64,000 nucleotides of DNA from Polytrichum commune (GCA_950295325.1 OX485809.1:2294001-2358000), one strand, 5' to 3'; shown: positions 1-11,950, counted from the first letter of the stretch. Translations and numbers: made by a program. Notes: a model not told the origin generated them from the sequence alone.

Positions 1-1
1 C

Positions 2-685
2 AACGGGGTCCTTGTCCAGTGCGTGCATTGTCCGAGGGTCCCCACGGTGCCTTTCTGCAAGCCCGAGGACGCCAACTACGATGGTCCCCCCGCGTACATC
101 AAAAGCAAGCTAGTGTACCTCCGCCCGTGGCTTCGGCGCTTCCTGTAGGTCGCCCTATCCAAATGGTGGGTGATCGTGTGGAGCTCCATGAAGTCCGAGA
201 ACACCCAGGCCGTCGTGGAGTTCATCTTCAAGGGACTCCAACCCCCGTGCTTGGTCCTAGGACAGGATTCTTGTAAAACATTGTATACACCCGAGGGCAG
301 GGTTGTGAAGAAGCCCAACAACCCCGCCGTAAACCAATTTCTTAAGGTCTTGAAGCTAGTCGTATGGGACCAGCGTCCGACCATGGTCGGCTGTCCCTAC
401 GACGTTCGCCCCACCCGTGACAACACGTTGATGGTGGACGACAGCGCTTCCAAAAACATTTTGAACCCGACCTCGAACTTCATAGTTTGCCCCACGTGGA
501 CGGTCGAGAAGGTCCGAGACCGCTTTTTGTTAGACCTACTTAAGTACATTCAAACGCTCGTGGGGAGCGGACTACCCGTGCCCCGGTTCCTTAGTTGTAA
601 TCCGATAGGCGAAAGATACATGGATCCGAAGGACTATATGTACAGAGAGTTGTACGCTCACGCGAAATATAATAAATTCATTTGA
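2..685 (+). pseudogene. FCP1/NIF-like phosphatase domain gene, copy 1 (5'-truncated by window edge, nonsense codon)
   Basis: The reading frame opens at the window edge with NGVLV, matching the DLNGVL motif of the second copy near 29 kb. It continues colinearly through VIVWSSM (motif II-like), LMVDDSASKNILNP (motif III-like, DDS) and a tail ending AKYNKFI before TGA. In the FCP/SCP (CTD small phosphatase, HAD superfamily) family the first motif is DxDxT. Here the second Asp is Asn in both copies, so phosphatase activity is doubtful. An in-frame TAG at 146-148 interrupts the frame where the paralogue has an amino acid; the alignment stays colinear on both sides, so this is a point lesion rather than an intron. 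Downstream of TAG only a GTG, no early ATG, opens the frame. Family call is from motifs; pseudogene status is inferred. Confidence 0.6.
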
Positions 686-804
686 GATACTACATGGTGT
701 GCCATTGTGTGTGATATATTATGCCTCAATTGTATATCGATTTTCACATGCTCCCCCCTCCCCCCCTCCCCTTGGGTTTTGTTTTGTTTCCTTTTTTGCG
801 CCAG

Positions 805-1608
805 CGTTTGGAGCCCTCGATTGAGATCGTCAGCGAATCAAACTTGGGGAGCTTCTTCTACGAGACCGTCTACGATGCCGCGTCCACCATCGACTACTCC
901 AAGGAGCCTATCGACGCCGGCGTCGTCGATAGCCCCCCACCCAAGCAAATCTTCCGGCCATCTCCGTCCCCGTCGCCGCTCAAGGGCATAAATCGCAAAT
1001 GCGTCCGGACGTCCCCGTCTCGGCCCGGCGGCAGTAGTACACCTCAACGGCGGCTGCGGATGGACGCTCGGCCTACGAAGAGTGGCACCCTTCCTATTCC
1101 TTTGCGGGACGCATTGCCCCTCCTCGCCGACTCCGACGGGAACGCCCCCGGTGACAAGGTGAACCCCCCCCCCCCCCAAACATGGTTAACCGCGCATTAC
1201 AATCATCCGGCACTTAAAAAATGAACGTGTGACACGTTTGGGTCTTCCTCCCTAAACTAACACGTGTGTTCTTGCATTCACGCGTTGCAGGTTGCTCCCA
1301 CCCGTAAACCTATGCGGGCTAGTGCGTCCGTCGAGTTGGAGCGTTTCTACTTTATGACCAGAAATGCAAGACAGTCCACTTCATCGTATTCGAATTCTTC
1401 GTCGTATAATTCGGGCGGCCGACGGAATCCAAAATGTGTTTTTGATGGCGGTCACCCCAAGAATGGCTATAGTCGCGGGGCGGAGATTTTCAGGAATGTT
1501 AAAGCAATGCGAGCAAAAGAAGCCGCAGCAAAAGAAAAAGAGGCAAAAGAAAAAAAAGCAAAAGAAAATGAAGCAAAAGAAAAAGAGGTAGTCTCCGAGG
1601 CTAGATAG
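805..1608 (+). CDS. Unknown gene downstream of NIF-like copy 1, two exons (805-1158, 1291-1608)
   Basis: I do not recognise the family. Exon A (805-1158) follows a T-rich tract ending in CAG and reads YDAASTIDYSKE, DAGVVDSPPP and RRLRMDARP. Its donor AAG|GTGAAC at 1158/1159 joins in phase 0 to exon B at 1291, after an intron with CTAAC-type branch sequence and a GTTGCAG acceptor. Exon B encodes SSYSNSSSYNSGG, then GYSRGAEIFRN, then a Lys/Glu/Ala-rich charged tail (AKEKEAKEKK) likely to be helical. The same blocks recur at 29.8-30.8 kb with the same intron position and phase, which supports real exons. No initiator ATG is evident before exon A; an upstream exon may exist, or this may be the 3' part of the same locus as the phosphatase-like gene, although both copies of that gene end in a conserved stop. 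Confidence 0.5.
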
Positions 1609-1744
1609 GCCATAGTAGGCGTAGGGTTGTGGGCCATAGACAAGAACATTTTGGGTCGCACTATCCAATGGATGTGTGGTGTTAGCATGCTATGCATTTT
1701 ACATGCCACACTTTGTATGTTTTTTTTGCAATAATATAAGTGTC

Positions 1745-1995
1745 ACATGATTTCCCCTTCCATATGGTCTAAGGTTTGGATTGCCCTACCTAAACCATCA
1801 CAAATATGAGTTTGGAATATTTTGTATGTTATATTATATTGGTTCACATATTTCCCCTTCAATATGATCTATGGTTTGGATTGCCCTACCTAAACCATAT
1901 TCATACAAGTTTTTGTGCGATAATATGAATGTTTTAAGATTTCCCCTTCAACTTGGCCTAAGGTTTGGATTGCCCACCCTAAACAATCCCAAATA
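1745..1995. repeat. Three imperfect tandem repeats, period about 90-100 bp
   Basis: The block ATTTCCCCTTC followed by AAGGTTTGGATTGCCC and CTAAACCAT-like sequence occurs three times, near 1749, 1850 and 1938. The spacers are AT-rich. No coding capacity is seen. Confidence 0.6.
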
Positions 1996-2144
1996 TGAGT
2001 TATTAATGGGGTTCTTGTTCTAAACACCCGCTTCAAAGTGTTCGCATCTTACAACTTTCTCCAATATGTGTTCCATTTATCCTTGTTCTTATTTTTGTGA
2101 ATGTCTCAAAATGCCCAAAAAGTCTCAATTTAACGAATATAGTG

Positions 2145-4438
2145 TTATGTGCACAAAAGCTTGAATTGCATGGCTGGGAGACCATCATCCCTTATATAGA
2201 ATCGGAATTGTTGTGCTTTGGTATGTCCCACCAAACGGTCCCCTCCCTTCAACATGTATGACTTGATGAAGGCCTTGAAATCTGGTACTTCCTCAATCAT
2301 GTGCGGAATTACTGGCATATGGTCCAAATCCATATACGATTTCATAAGAAGAGGTATGGTTGGAAAATCTTCTTCATGCAACTTCATGCTCCACCGTCCG
2401 AATGATGCATCAATGTCGTCGTGTGTATGTCCCACCATAAAAAATGACACAAACACCTCCTTGAAGATTCCTTTCGCCACGAGCAATGACCAATAACAAA
2501 ATACATATCGACATTTGTTGTCTTTCACGCAATTATCAAGTTGAACGTGAAGAGTTGGAGGCAATGGTTTTGCACAAATAGGTTCTCCCGGTGGTTCTGG
2601 CAATGACGACATACAAACCTCCTTCCCCGCAAGCACTGCTTCGTAAAGGGGTGTCGTTCCACAACCATCAAAAAGTGCACGTGATGAATGTAACGGCGGC
2701 TTCTCCAGATCGCGCAAGAGTTTTGCAAATGAACCCACTGTGTGGTTAACATCGCCAGGGTAAAAATCCAACCCATAATGGGCATACTTTACGTCTCCAT
2801 GACCGTGGGCAATCATCCCTGCGGAAAAAAACAAACGATGCTTGAACAACAACAATAACAACGACAATTCCAAACGGAGGTATGAAATTGGACATTTGGC
2901 AAACACACCCAGTAAAATTTGAGAGAATTTGAATACAGATTATTTGTGATTCAATACAAACATGTGACAGATACGGGCAACTTGAAGAGACCATCCGTGG
3001 CCTTTATTTTGCGTGCATAACAAGGGCATGCGGTCTTGGCGTGGTCCATTTGATCATGGATGATTGTTAGAACCTCTGTAGGCCTCATTATGGATAGAAC
3101 ACGGTTCTTGTAGTAATCTTGACGGTGAGCCTCTTGGTTGTTGACATGTTCAATATATTTTGCTTGGTGTCTAGTGTGGGATTCGGTGCCTATGGGGTGG
3201 GCGTCTCGAAGACCTTTGTATTTTTCACACGTCGTACACCTAGCGAACTTGTCCCCAGGTCTCTTCAAAATGTATTCGGCAAACTGTTGGTTTTTAATTA
3301 CACTCAACTTGGACAAAGAAATGGGCCCACATCCCGCTATGCGACCCACTTCATTGATGTCTGTTAATATGTTCTTCCATTTTGTACCCGTGGGCAACAC
3401 CATTTGTACAACTTTCTCCCCTGACGACAATGTCCTCGTCTTGTGGGGCATTGCATCGGCCAATGGGACTATGATGGTGGAGAGTGTCGCGGAGGCTTGG
3501 AGTGTAGCCTCCCTAGGTTTCTTTGTGCCCGAATTGCCATGAAATCGAGAGCGGCGACCCAATGATGAATACTTTTGAAACCTATAAAAGTCAGACTTTG
3601 ACACGGCGTGGATAGTATACCACGCAGTACAACACACTTCCACATTCTCAAGTGTGACCACCTTATGCCCATGGGTGTCAATGTGGCCATTTCTGTGGAC
3701 CTCGAGTTTCTTTGCCGATCTCATACGGAAATCCGCAAGCCACATTTCTTGACGTAGGGACTTAATTTTCTCCCGCGGGAAAAATTGGCAACATTTCCTC
3801 TCGCAACAGTCATTGGCGGACACAAGACGGATAGATTCGTCTCCCAATATGCGATCCTGTCGACGTTCTTTATCTCCACGAGGCACACGGTTAGAATCAT
3901 ATCTGCGTAGGCCTTTACGAGGACGTATTTTGGCCAACAAAGCTAATTGCGTTTGCTTATGGCGCCGCTCATGGTCCAACAAGCTTACTCCGTCATGGAG
4001 AACCCGACAAAGAGGCCATCGACGCAAGGAAAATCTCCATGTCACCGGGACGTCAAGCGGAAGCAAAGAATTCAAGATGCACACACCCACATCATCGGGA
4101 CCAAGGGGGTTGGCATCCACACAATCACGGGGATCGGAGTTTCTACATATGCCATCTGCCACCGGGACACCAACATCGTTGAAAAGAACAACATCAAGGC
4201 CCACCCATTGCTCCCTACCGAAACCGGCACATAACGGAATGTCATCATTGTCATCCCCGGAACGTACAGATTGTTCGTGCGCTTCAAATGATTCGTGGAA
4301 GGATGCATCCACAAACCCACCCATGGCATTTGCCATGCCATGACTACCCGCCGATGCCGAAGATAATTCACAGTCACCATCGGAAGAGGAAGCTTTTGTG
4401 GACAACTCCAATGAACTATATCCAACGTGCATCGCCAT
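2145..4438 (-). CDS. DUF7869-type protein (transposase-like), two exons: 4438-2962 and 2818-2145
   Basis: Exon 1 runs from the ATG at 4438, just after a TTTGTTTAG acceptor-like sequence that suggests an upstream 5' UTR intron. It covers an acidic N-terminus, a central Arg/Lys/Cys-rich stretch and a segment with IHDQMDHAKTACPC. The intron (2961-2819 on the minus strand, GT...CCGCAG) follows LPVSVT, and exon 2 continues MIAHGHGDVKYAHYGLD, LHVQLDNCVKDNKCRY, VGHTHDDIDASFGRWS and GHTKAQQFRFY. This ordered set of Asp/His motifs matches, from memory, the DUF7869 family. LDN and HTHDDID resemble a divergent RNase-H/DDE-type catalytic arrangement, so a transposase origin is possible but unproven. The frame ends at KLLCT; relatives seem to extend further, so the C-terminus may be truncated or continue in another exon. 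The first palindrome cluster lies just upstream of its start. Confidence 0.65.
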
Positions 4439-4581
4439 CCAACCTAAACAAACCACCAATAAATGACCAACACACCAACAACCGCAATGCATACAAAAGT
4501 GGATACGAGATATGCCTACATATATGGCTGAAAAATCACAACCAACACTCGACACACCGTTGAGGGACCTCACATATGAAG

Positions 4582-5886
4582 ACGAACGTGCGTTCGACAA
4601 CATCCCCATGACATACAAATCCTACACGGGACTCAGACGTCCCTGCACAACGGAACCCCATTCCGATATATATTACCCATGAAGGGCTTTGGGTGGAGTC
4701 GCAAATAAAACATTGGAAGGGTTTTCCACCACCAAGGGACAACACAAGCACATATATTCACGAACGCGAGGACGAAAACATCAACCCAATATACAATAAA
4801 ATCTAAATGGGACATATTATAAGAGCACCAAAAATATACTTGCCACTTTATTCACATGCAGTAAGCATCATATTTGAGGGGCGTGTATTTGATGGGCGAG
4901 AGTTTACGAACGATCGTTCGTTAGCTACAGCCGAAATGGAGGGCTTATGTACACGAACGATCGTTCGTAAGTTCCAGCCGAAACATAGGGGCGGATGCAT
5001 ACGACCGATCATATGTATGTTACAGCCGTGACAGTGTTGGGCAAAAATGATTGGACACGTCCGAATAGAGATATCTATAGCCACGTTACAGGGATACATG
5101 AAATTCAATATCCAGTGGAAAATGACAATCGACATCTATCACTAAAATCGTGATTGAACAGATACGAACGAGCGTTCGTATCTATCATTAACACGGTGTA
5201 GTCCTCTACACATGCTTGCGTCAACAGGTCTGTTGGTGGATGCGTGGACGGTGGACAGGTGGTATTTACGAACGTGCGTTCGTAAAATTCAAAAACATAA
5301 TTCTCCGTGGATATAAATGGTAGTGCCAAATACAAACGAGCGTTCGTATCTATCCTAAACATGGTGTAGTCCTCCACACATGCTTGCGTTAACAGTTCTA
5401 TTGGTGGATGCATGGACGGTGGACAGGTGGTATTTACGAACGTGCGTTCGTAAAATTGGAAAACATAATTCTCTGTGGACATAAATGGTAGTGAGAAATA
5501 CGAACGAGCGTTCGTATTTAACTTCCATATTGTTAACGTGGCCAATGCACAGAAGTGTATAAATTAAGGAATGTTTATGGATTCTTGAAAAAATAATCCC
5601 AGGTGATATTTACGAACGCACGTTCGTAAATATCCCATCATCAGATGTTCCGTTGGAGAAAACGGTTACACGGGAACTCATGCGCGTCTGGGTCTTGAAG
5701 GCAGATATACGAACGTATGTTCGTATATAATTGACACAATTTTCGTGCCTAGTTCTGTCTATAAGTAATTCAATGTCGAGTACGGTTGTGAACAACTTAC
5801 GAACGCACGTTCGTAAACAATTCACATCATCTCTATGTACCTCTTCTGCATGTGCTACCAATTCACGTTTACGAACGTGCGTTCGT
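4582..5886. repeat. Palindrome cluster A: 12 copies of ACGAACGNNCGTTCGT
   Basis: Copies start at 4582 (last base changed), 4906, 4953, 5164, 5268, 5332 (one mismatch), 5436, 5500, 5612, 5709 (one mismatch), 5799 and 5871. Usually T precedes and A follows the motif, making an 18-20 bp dyad. The central two bases vary freely (TG, AT, AG, CA, TA). The cluster fills the intergenic stretch upstream of the minus-strand DUF7869-type gene. No gene is otherwise visible between 4640 and 5960. Confidence 0.9.
5160..5525. repeat. 168-bp tandem repeat, about 2.2 units, each carrying two palindromes
   Basis: The unit begins at the AG-centred palindrome (5164, 5332, 5500), includes GGTGTAGTCCTC and GGTGGACAGGTGGTATT, then a TG-centred palindrome (5268, 5436). 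Spacing is exactly 168 bp. The alternation of centre dinucleotides shows that this duplication copied existing palindromes. Confidence 0.85.
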
Positions 5887-6267
5887 AAACGTCCGGTATT
5901 TGCGGCGGTATATATGGGTATGTGCAGTCTGTAGTGGACCTAGGAGGTGTGGGGTTGGCGCACAAGAAAATGGTTTGAGCGCGTTCCAGTCAGGTCTGTG
6001 GAGCGCACACTTGGATGTGCCGTAGAAAAGAACTCTTCTGTGGGGGGAAGAGCTTTAAGTACCTTTCCCCCGATGGTTCAAAATCCCTTGGATGCTATTT
6101 AAAAAGCGGATTCCCGCCGCCTACTTTGACCTAACAATATGCCATTTCATCCATGCGCAATATATAAATAGCATTATATATGGAACATGTGTTGCGTGCA
6201 CGCAACATATTGTAAATCTATAAATCCGTCGCACACCTTAGTTGTTACCAAGGTCGCACGAAAATAT

Positions 6268-6318
6268 GTCTATATGTCTATATGTATATATATATATATG
6301 TATATATATGTATATATG

Positions 6319-6349
<31 letters not shown>

Positions 6350-6436
6350 GTGTATATATGTGTATATATGTGTATATATATGTATAATTTATATTTTACT
6401 ATTTTATATATGGGTTATTATATTATATATATATGG
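6268..6436. repeat. TA/TATG-rich microsatellite
   Basis: Long runs of TATATATG and TGTATATATG. Short open frames here encode only Tyr/Ile/Met repeats and are not genes. The flanks (5960-6267 and 6437-7072) show no convincing gene. Confidence 0.85.
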
Positions 6437-7072
6437 GTTGATGGGTTAACATTGAGTATTAAATTATTTGCGACTAAGGTGTGAAGTCCAAGTGAATTGA
6501 TGAAGGTCTAAGTGATATATATATTCACACACACAATGAGGTAAGAGTGGCTAAGAACATATTGTGGAATCCCCTAAAATTGTAGGTATCATATGATTCA
6601 CATAAAAAAAATGCTTGTAATATGGTCACCAAGTGCATGAATACCAATAAAAAGTCGCTTAATCCATAGTGGCTTGTGCTAGGTAGATTGAGGACATTTG
6701 GAACTGGAGGCTCACCAAACATCGCCCCATATTAATATGACTCATTGTTGCAATTCATCATTGGTGAAAATTAAAGTTTAATGCACTAGTATTCGATCGT
6801 TAGTTCAAGTTGACACCTAATTAAATGACTTGACGTCCTATTGGAAATTCACTTTAGGTCCACCATGGTGTGGAAATGGATAACTAATTTGGAATGGTGC
6901 ATACAATAGTATGCACTTACAATTATATATTTGTATTATTTGCAACAAGAAGTATGTGCATGACCATAGCTTAAACTGTTGATTTAAGTTGAAGTCTTAA
7001 ACCATTCATGTTATAATAAGACTAAGTGTGTATTTTGTGATCAAATTGCACTCAAAACTATTTAAGGTGAAA

Positions 7073-8045
7073 TGTCGCGCACCTCTCCATGAGGAGTGCC
7101 CGAAACACCATGGGCACAAGGGGGACCCCGGAGTGACACCCGGGACTTGTGGCGCCGTTGGTGAGAGGGCCCAAGTGATCCTAGTGTGGGTGAGGGCCCC
7201 GGGCGTTGGGAACGCCTCCCACCCACGGAGACTAGGAGGCACAAGGGTAAGGCCATGAGCTATGCGTAGCTCATGGCGTGGTGATTCTAGAATGCTCAAG
7301 AACACCTCAATCGGAGGTGTGAGCTAGGAGTTATGGCCATTTAAGTGGGGCGCTGTCCCGGGACAGCGCCCTGGTACTGCAGTGCCTGGGAGTGATTCCC
7401 GGGACTGCCAAGGTTCAAACAGGCATAACTTCGTCAATACTTGCCCAAATGGGGCAAGTGAGGAGTCCATCGGCATCTACGTGAAGCGTAGATGAAGATG
7501 GAGTGGTTGGTTGTTAAGATCAGACACCAAACAAGGAAGTTATGATGGTCTGAAGCTGCTAGGGGCTTCTAGGCCCAGCAGCTAAGGGAAAATGTCCACT
7601 TGGCCCCAACTCTTGGTAGAGAGACAAGAGGTCTCTTGACGGTGGGGTAGGGGTCCCGCGTAGAGTCCTAGAGGCTTATATGGGTGAGGTGGTGTGGCCT
7701 CACCCACCCGAGGCCGAACGGCAAGGCCTCCATGGGCTTTGGCCTATTGTGAGGCCATAGTTGCCTAGTATGGTTCGGGTTGTTGTAGTGTTGCTCCGGC
7801 AACGCGATGATCAACATAGGATTGGACTTCCATGGATGGAAGTCCACATTGGGGAAATGGGTTACCGATTAAGGGGTGAGTCCCGAAAGCAAAGTAGGAG
7901 GGTTGGTTCCCTCCTATGAACTATTGGTCCGGGGTAAGAGGAGCTATCCATTAGCATGGCGGAATGCGAAGGGTTAGCGACTCGTAACCTTTGCTAGAAT
8001 TGAAAATTGGCAAGATTATTAAGGGACCTAGCATGGGTTGCGACA
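7073..8045 (+). mobile_element. Solo LTR of the chromovirus family (973 bp, TSD TGAAA)
   Basis: Starts TGTCGCGC and ends TTGCGACA. It is flanked by the direct repeat TGAAA at 7068-7072 and 8046-8050. It matches the 974-bp LTRs at 31244 and 39683 along its length with scattered substitutions, so it is older than those two. No internal sequence follows, so it is the product of LTR-LTR recombination. It contains the family's hairpins, including a perfect 22-bp palindrome at 7349-7370. Confidence 0.95.
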
Positions 8046-8261
8046 TGAAAGGGCTAGCATTTCAAAATTCATTCTTCACCCCCTAAACCAATGTTTTATA
8101 TCAAAATGACAATTATTGGCATGAGTCTAGATTATTATAGTTGCTATGACCCAAATAAGGCAAGTTCCAATCGAATCAACATTCGTAGACCATTTTGACA
8201 TGATGCGCATAGACCACAAGATGGCCATATATAAGAAAGGTTGGTAAGATAAAAAGATGTA

Positions 8262-8332
8262 GGGTTTAGGGTTTGGGGTTAGGGTATAGATTTTGTGAAA
8301 GTTGTCTATGTGGTTTGCGGGCTTAGGGTTTA
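8262..8332 (+). repeat. Short interstitial TTTAGGG-like tract
   Basis: Sequence reads GTAGGGTTTAGGGTTTGGGG, then a single TTAGGG-type unit, and another GGGCTTAGGGTTTAG near 8320. It matches the plant telomere unit but only a few degenerate copies are present. Confidence 0.5.
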
Positions 8333-8484
8333 GATCGTTACTTCAATGCATTATATACACAAACAATATCGACTCCTAAATAATCCATATCGCACTAACT
8401 TAATTTATGGGAAGCTCATACTATCAATTATTGATACTACTAGCAAAACATGCGACCACATGGCTATAATACACTACACTAAAT

Positions 8485-8815
8485 ATGATATTTAGTGTTT
8501 GATTGTATAATATAGTGTTGTTACACTATCATGGTCAACACTAAATTTCAATTATTTGATAAATTAATTAGTGTTGGACATATTAAATGGGCCACCACAT
8601 TTCCTACTACCATGTCCTTTATGCTTTTATCATTGTTAATTGTTTTTTTCATATTAATTTCCTTACACAAAATTTGTGCATGCGACATACACATATTACC
8701 ATTATAGTTGAAATTAAGTGTTTGAGTTCACAATGAATAGTAGTTACTTTCATAGGGTTAGTGATATTTAGTGTACTATGCGTTTGTATTTAGAGTATCT
8801 AACACTAAATATCAT
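8485..8815. mobile_element. Possible MITE with 15-bp inverted ends
   Basis: ATGATATTTAGTGTT at 8485-8499 is perfectly inverted at 8801-8815 (AACACTAAATATCAT). The interior is AT-rich and non-coding. No clear target-site duplication was found, so the element call is tentative. The rest of 8050-9060 shows no gene. Confidence 0.35.
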
Positions 8816-9317
8816 ATTAAGGGTGGTTCAAGCTAACACCTCATTAAATTAATGACATCGTATTGAAAATTGAATTTTCATCCACCTCTTGTGGAGAATC
8901 AGATAGCCCCTCTCCACAATTCAAATTGAGTCATTTATATATGTTTACAAGGAATCCATATGTCGAGGTACTAAGGGGATACGGAAAGTTAAATTTATGT
9001 CCTTAAACTAAGCTCCTCCCATCTCCTATTTCATTTTTCCTGAACCCTCATCCCTCCATGTCCCAATGGTATTCCCTCATCCCCATCCCATCCCCTCCCC
9101 ATTCCCTCCATCCCCATCCCCCTCCCCCATCCCAGCCCTAGCCACGTGGCTGCCGCTTGGAAACCCTAGCGGCGCCGACTACCTCCCCGCGCCCCTCTCT
9201 CTCCTCCTCATTTGTCATTTGGAGCAGAGGGGGAGAGGAGCTCTTAGGTGCGGCGAAGCCCTTGCCAATTTTAGAGCGTCATTGTGTATGTTGTTTTGTT
9301 GTGTTGTCAGAACCTTG

Positions 9318-9560
9318 AGAATAGGAAAGCTTGAGAGTAGGAAAGGTTGAGAGGTTGAGAGTTATAGAAAGGTTGAGAGGTTGAGAGTTATAGAAAGGTT
9401 GAGAGGTTGAGAGTTATAGAAAGGTTGAGAGGTTTAGAGTTTTAGAAAGGTTGAGAGCTTGAGTTTTAGAAAGATTGAGAAGTGGAGAGTTTTAGAAAGG
9501 TTGAGAGCTTGAGAGTAGGAAAGCTTGAGAGCTTGAGAGTTTCAGAAAGCTTGAGATTTC
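9318..9560. repeat. Minisatellite, about 26-bp unit (GAAAGGTTGAGAGGTTGAGA...)
   Basis: About eight degenerate units based on GAAAGGTTGAGAGGTTGAG, decaying towards the 3' side. It lies in what may be the 5' transcribed leader of the gene starting at 10658. Confidence 0.8.
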
Positions 9561-9753
9561 TGAAGGTTGTGAGTTGTGTACATCAGGGTTTGTGTAGGAT
9601 TTGCATAAAAGTTGTGAAGGCTTGAGAGTGTGACAAAGCGAAATTGCAATTGAAAGCGAATTCAGCGCTTTTGAAAGACAATTTGGTGTGCATTTGTGAG
9701 GATTTCTGGATTTCTCAGTAGGAGGCAGGAGGTTTTCTGTGCAACAATTCAAT

Positions 9754-10657
9754 GTGAGTACAGGTTTCCTTTACAAATCAGTCCTTCACAATCTAAAATT
9801 GTTGTTTGATGAATTCCTTGTGATTTGTTTTCTGCATTATGAGGTATGGCATGTTTTGTATGAAATAACACTTTCCTCTTCATTCTGAACTATCAATCAC
9901 TGACTCGTAATTTTGTTCTGATTCCATTTTTCACTTGTGTTTCATCAATCTGATCATGGGTTGCAGGATCATGAACAATGCCAGATCGCAACATTCATAA
10001 CAACATATATACGTATATGTACTTATACGTATACATACATGTACATATATATGTATATAAATAAATATACCATTTCCTAATCCCAGATGACCACATTTAC
10101 GAACGTTCGTTCGTAAATGTGGCGTGAAAACATGCCTTACCCCACAAACATATACGAACATGCGTTCGTAAATACGCACCTCACCCTCCATTTTTACGAA
10201 CGCACGTTCGTATATTCGTCTATACCCTGTACATCCTTAAATCCTCAAATCCAAATGAAACATACAAAAATACGAACGAACGTTCGTAATCACAAACTAT
10301 AATAATATCCCAAACCCTTAATGGTAATTGTTCGTAATTAAGAACTAAAGTATTAATTCACCTATTTAGAAGATGCTCATGGAAATTCGAACAACCCTCG
10401 TGGAAATTAGATAACACTGGACAACTCGTGGACTTGTTTACAAACAATACGAACGCACGTTCGTAAACTTGTGTCAAATACACCTTAGCAACCACATTCT
10501 TTACGAACGATCGTTCGTAAATGAAATCAGCGAAGACATAATTAAAACTCCTCACGGGTACCCATAGCCAGTGTTCATTGATTAGTATATATGATTTGCT
10601 TGTCAATTACGAACGCTCGTTCGTAAACACAATACTAAATGTTTATGTGCTCTGCAG
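9754..10657 (+). other. Probable 5' UTR intron region of the DGQHS-motif gene
   Basis: AAT|GTGAGT at 9753/9754 is a strong donor. GGGTTGCAG ending at 9966 and GTGCTCTGCAG ending at 10657 are good acceptors, the second placing ATG at the first exon base. The donor for the second intron was not identified. If correct, the seven palindromes at 10099-10624 lie in an intron. Confidence 0.4.
10099..10624. repeat. Palindrome cluster B: seven copies of ACGAACGNNCGTTCGT
   Basis: Copies start at 10099, 10154 (one mismatch), 10196, 10272, 10449, 10503 and 10609. Centres are TT, TG, CA, AA, CA, AT and CT. All lie within 560 bp immediately upstream of the ATG at 10658. Confidence 0.9.
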
Positions 10658-11950
10658 ATGGCTAGACCGAGCAGGAGCGCCATTGAGATGTTCGCAGTGC
10701 AGATAGATCAGCTACCAGAGTCAGTGTCCGACCCCAACGGAAACGATAATTATGTCCCGAAGGAGGACTTCATTGGGGAATGGACGGCACTGCCAGAGAA
10801 GACATCAGACGGTCTTTTCTGTCTTCGCTTCACCTACGAGCTGGAAACAACGCCGGACCAGCCAGAGCAATGGGTGCAGATGAAGACTTGGGAAGTAGAA
10901 TCAATTGAGGCACAAGGAGATTATGTGATTTTAGACATGAAAAATAAGAATGATCACATTAACCTCATGTTAGAGTACAGGAGACATAGTTTCTCCTACA
11001 CATACGCAGAAAATAACGTAGTGGCTGATGCCAAACACTTCCTCAAGGACCTGTTCACGAAGTACGCCCTGAGCTCGTACTGGACAGCAAGGAAGTTGGC
11101 CGCGCTTTCCTTGAATATCTCCAAGTACAATAGCGCGGTCGCCGAAGCCAACAACAAGAAGAAGAGCCCACGAAAACCATCAGCATCCGGGGCAGGAGGA
11201 TCGAGAAGTGCACCCAGGCCGGTGCCTTCCGCGAGCAGGGTGACGGAGGGTCCCAGCCGACATTCCACGCCATCGAAGAGGTCCCGGGACGAAATGGAGA
11301 GGTCTGGGGTAACAGAGGGCGCTGAGGTGAGCTCTCCTCCCCTGATGCCAACCCCTTTAAAGAAGGGTGAGAATCCAAATGCAGTGAAGGCAACAAAGAT
11401 CCTACGAGATTTCAATAATTACTCAAAGGATTGCTGGCCCATGGGGCGCCACTTCACGTTCAACGTGGACTGCTTCAAGTGCGAAAAGTCCCCCAACAAG
11501 TGGGTGGTAAGGTCTTGCGAGAGCGGTGGGGTGAAGTGGCAGATCAACAACCTCATGAACAACGTAAAGTGGGATAGGCAGACCGTCTGTGTCATGCCCA
11601 AGGGGCTGACATCCCGACTGACAGAGATGGATTGGCCGCGAATCCAGAATGGAGAATTCTGGATTATAGATGGTCAGCATAGCTTGGAGGCGTCGCAACA
11701 GATCCTCAAGGACGACAACTTCCAGAACGAGCTGAAGGCTGACCTGCGGTACTGGAAGGCGTTCTTGGTCTGGTCGGACGATTGGGACAAGCTGCGCAAG
11801 ATTTCAACCTTCCTGAACTCAGGGAACAAAATCAAGACGTTCGAGGCTTCGTGGGCGGCTAACATAGTGGTTGCGAGAGACGTCTGGGTGGCACACGGAT
11901 GCCCACCAAAGGAGAGGGAGAACGCCAAGAACCAGTCTCCTCAATGGAAG
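10658..11950 (+). CDS. Unknown protein with WIIDGQHS (ParB/DGQHR-like) motif, first coding exon
   Basis: The open frame starts with ATG right after a CTGCAG acceptor and ends at CAATGGAAG|GTGAGT (phase 0), 431 codons. Residues about 1-165 form a predicted globular region. Residues 165-235 are a basic Ser/Pro/Arg linker (KKKSPRKPS, SKRSRDEMERS). Residues about 240-430 contain FWIIDGQHSLEASQQILKD, with D338-G339-Q340-H341 in the middle. The arrangement (hydrophobic-DGQH-x3-A) resembles the core motif of the DGQHR/ParB/sulfiredoxin-like fold, whose ParB members bind nucleotide and DNA sites. This is a motif-level resemblance only; I do not recognise a named plant family. Continuations are at 12067-13226 and, beyond the inserted retrotransposon, from 23708. 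Confidence 0.6.

Noticed and set aside
4582..5886. CRISPR-like array from regularly repeated palindromes
   Set aside because: Repeats are 16-20 bp with irregular spacing of 42-104 bp, dyad-symmetric with variable centres, and the genome is eukaryotic.
6187..6484. Tyr/Ile-rich frames at 6.2-6.5 kb
   Set aside because: Product of the TATATG microsatellite.
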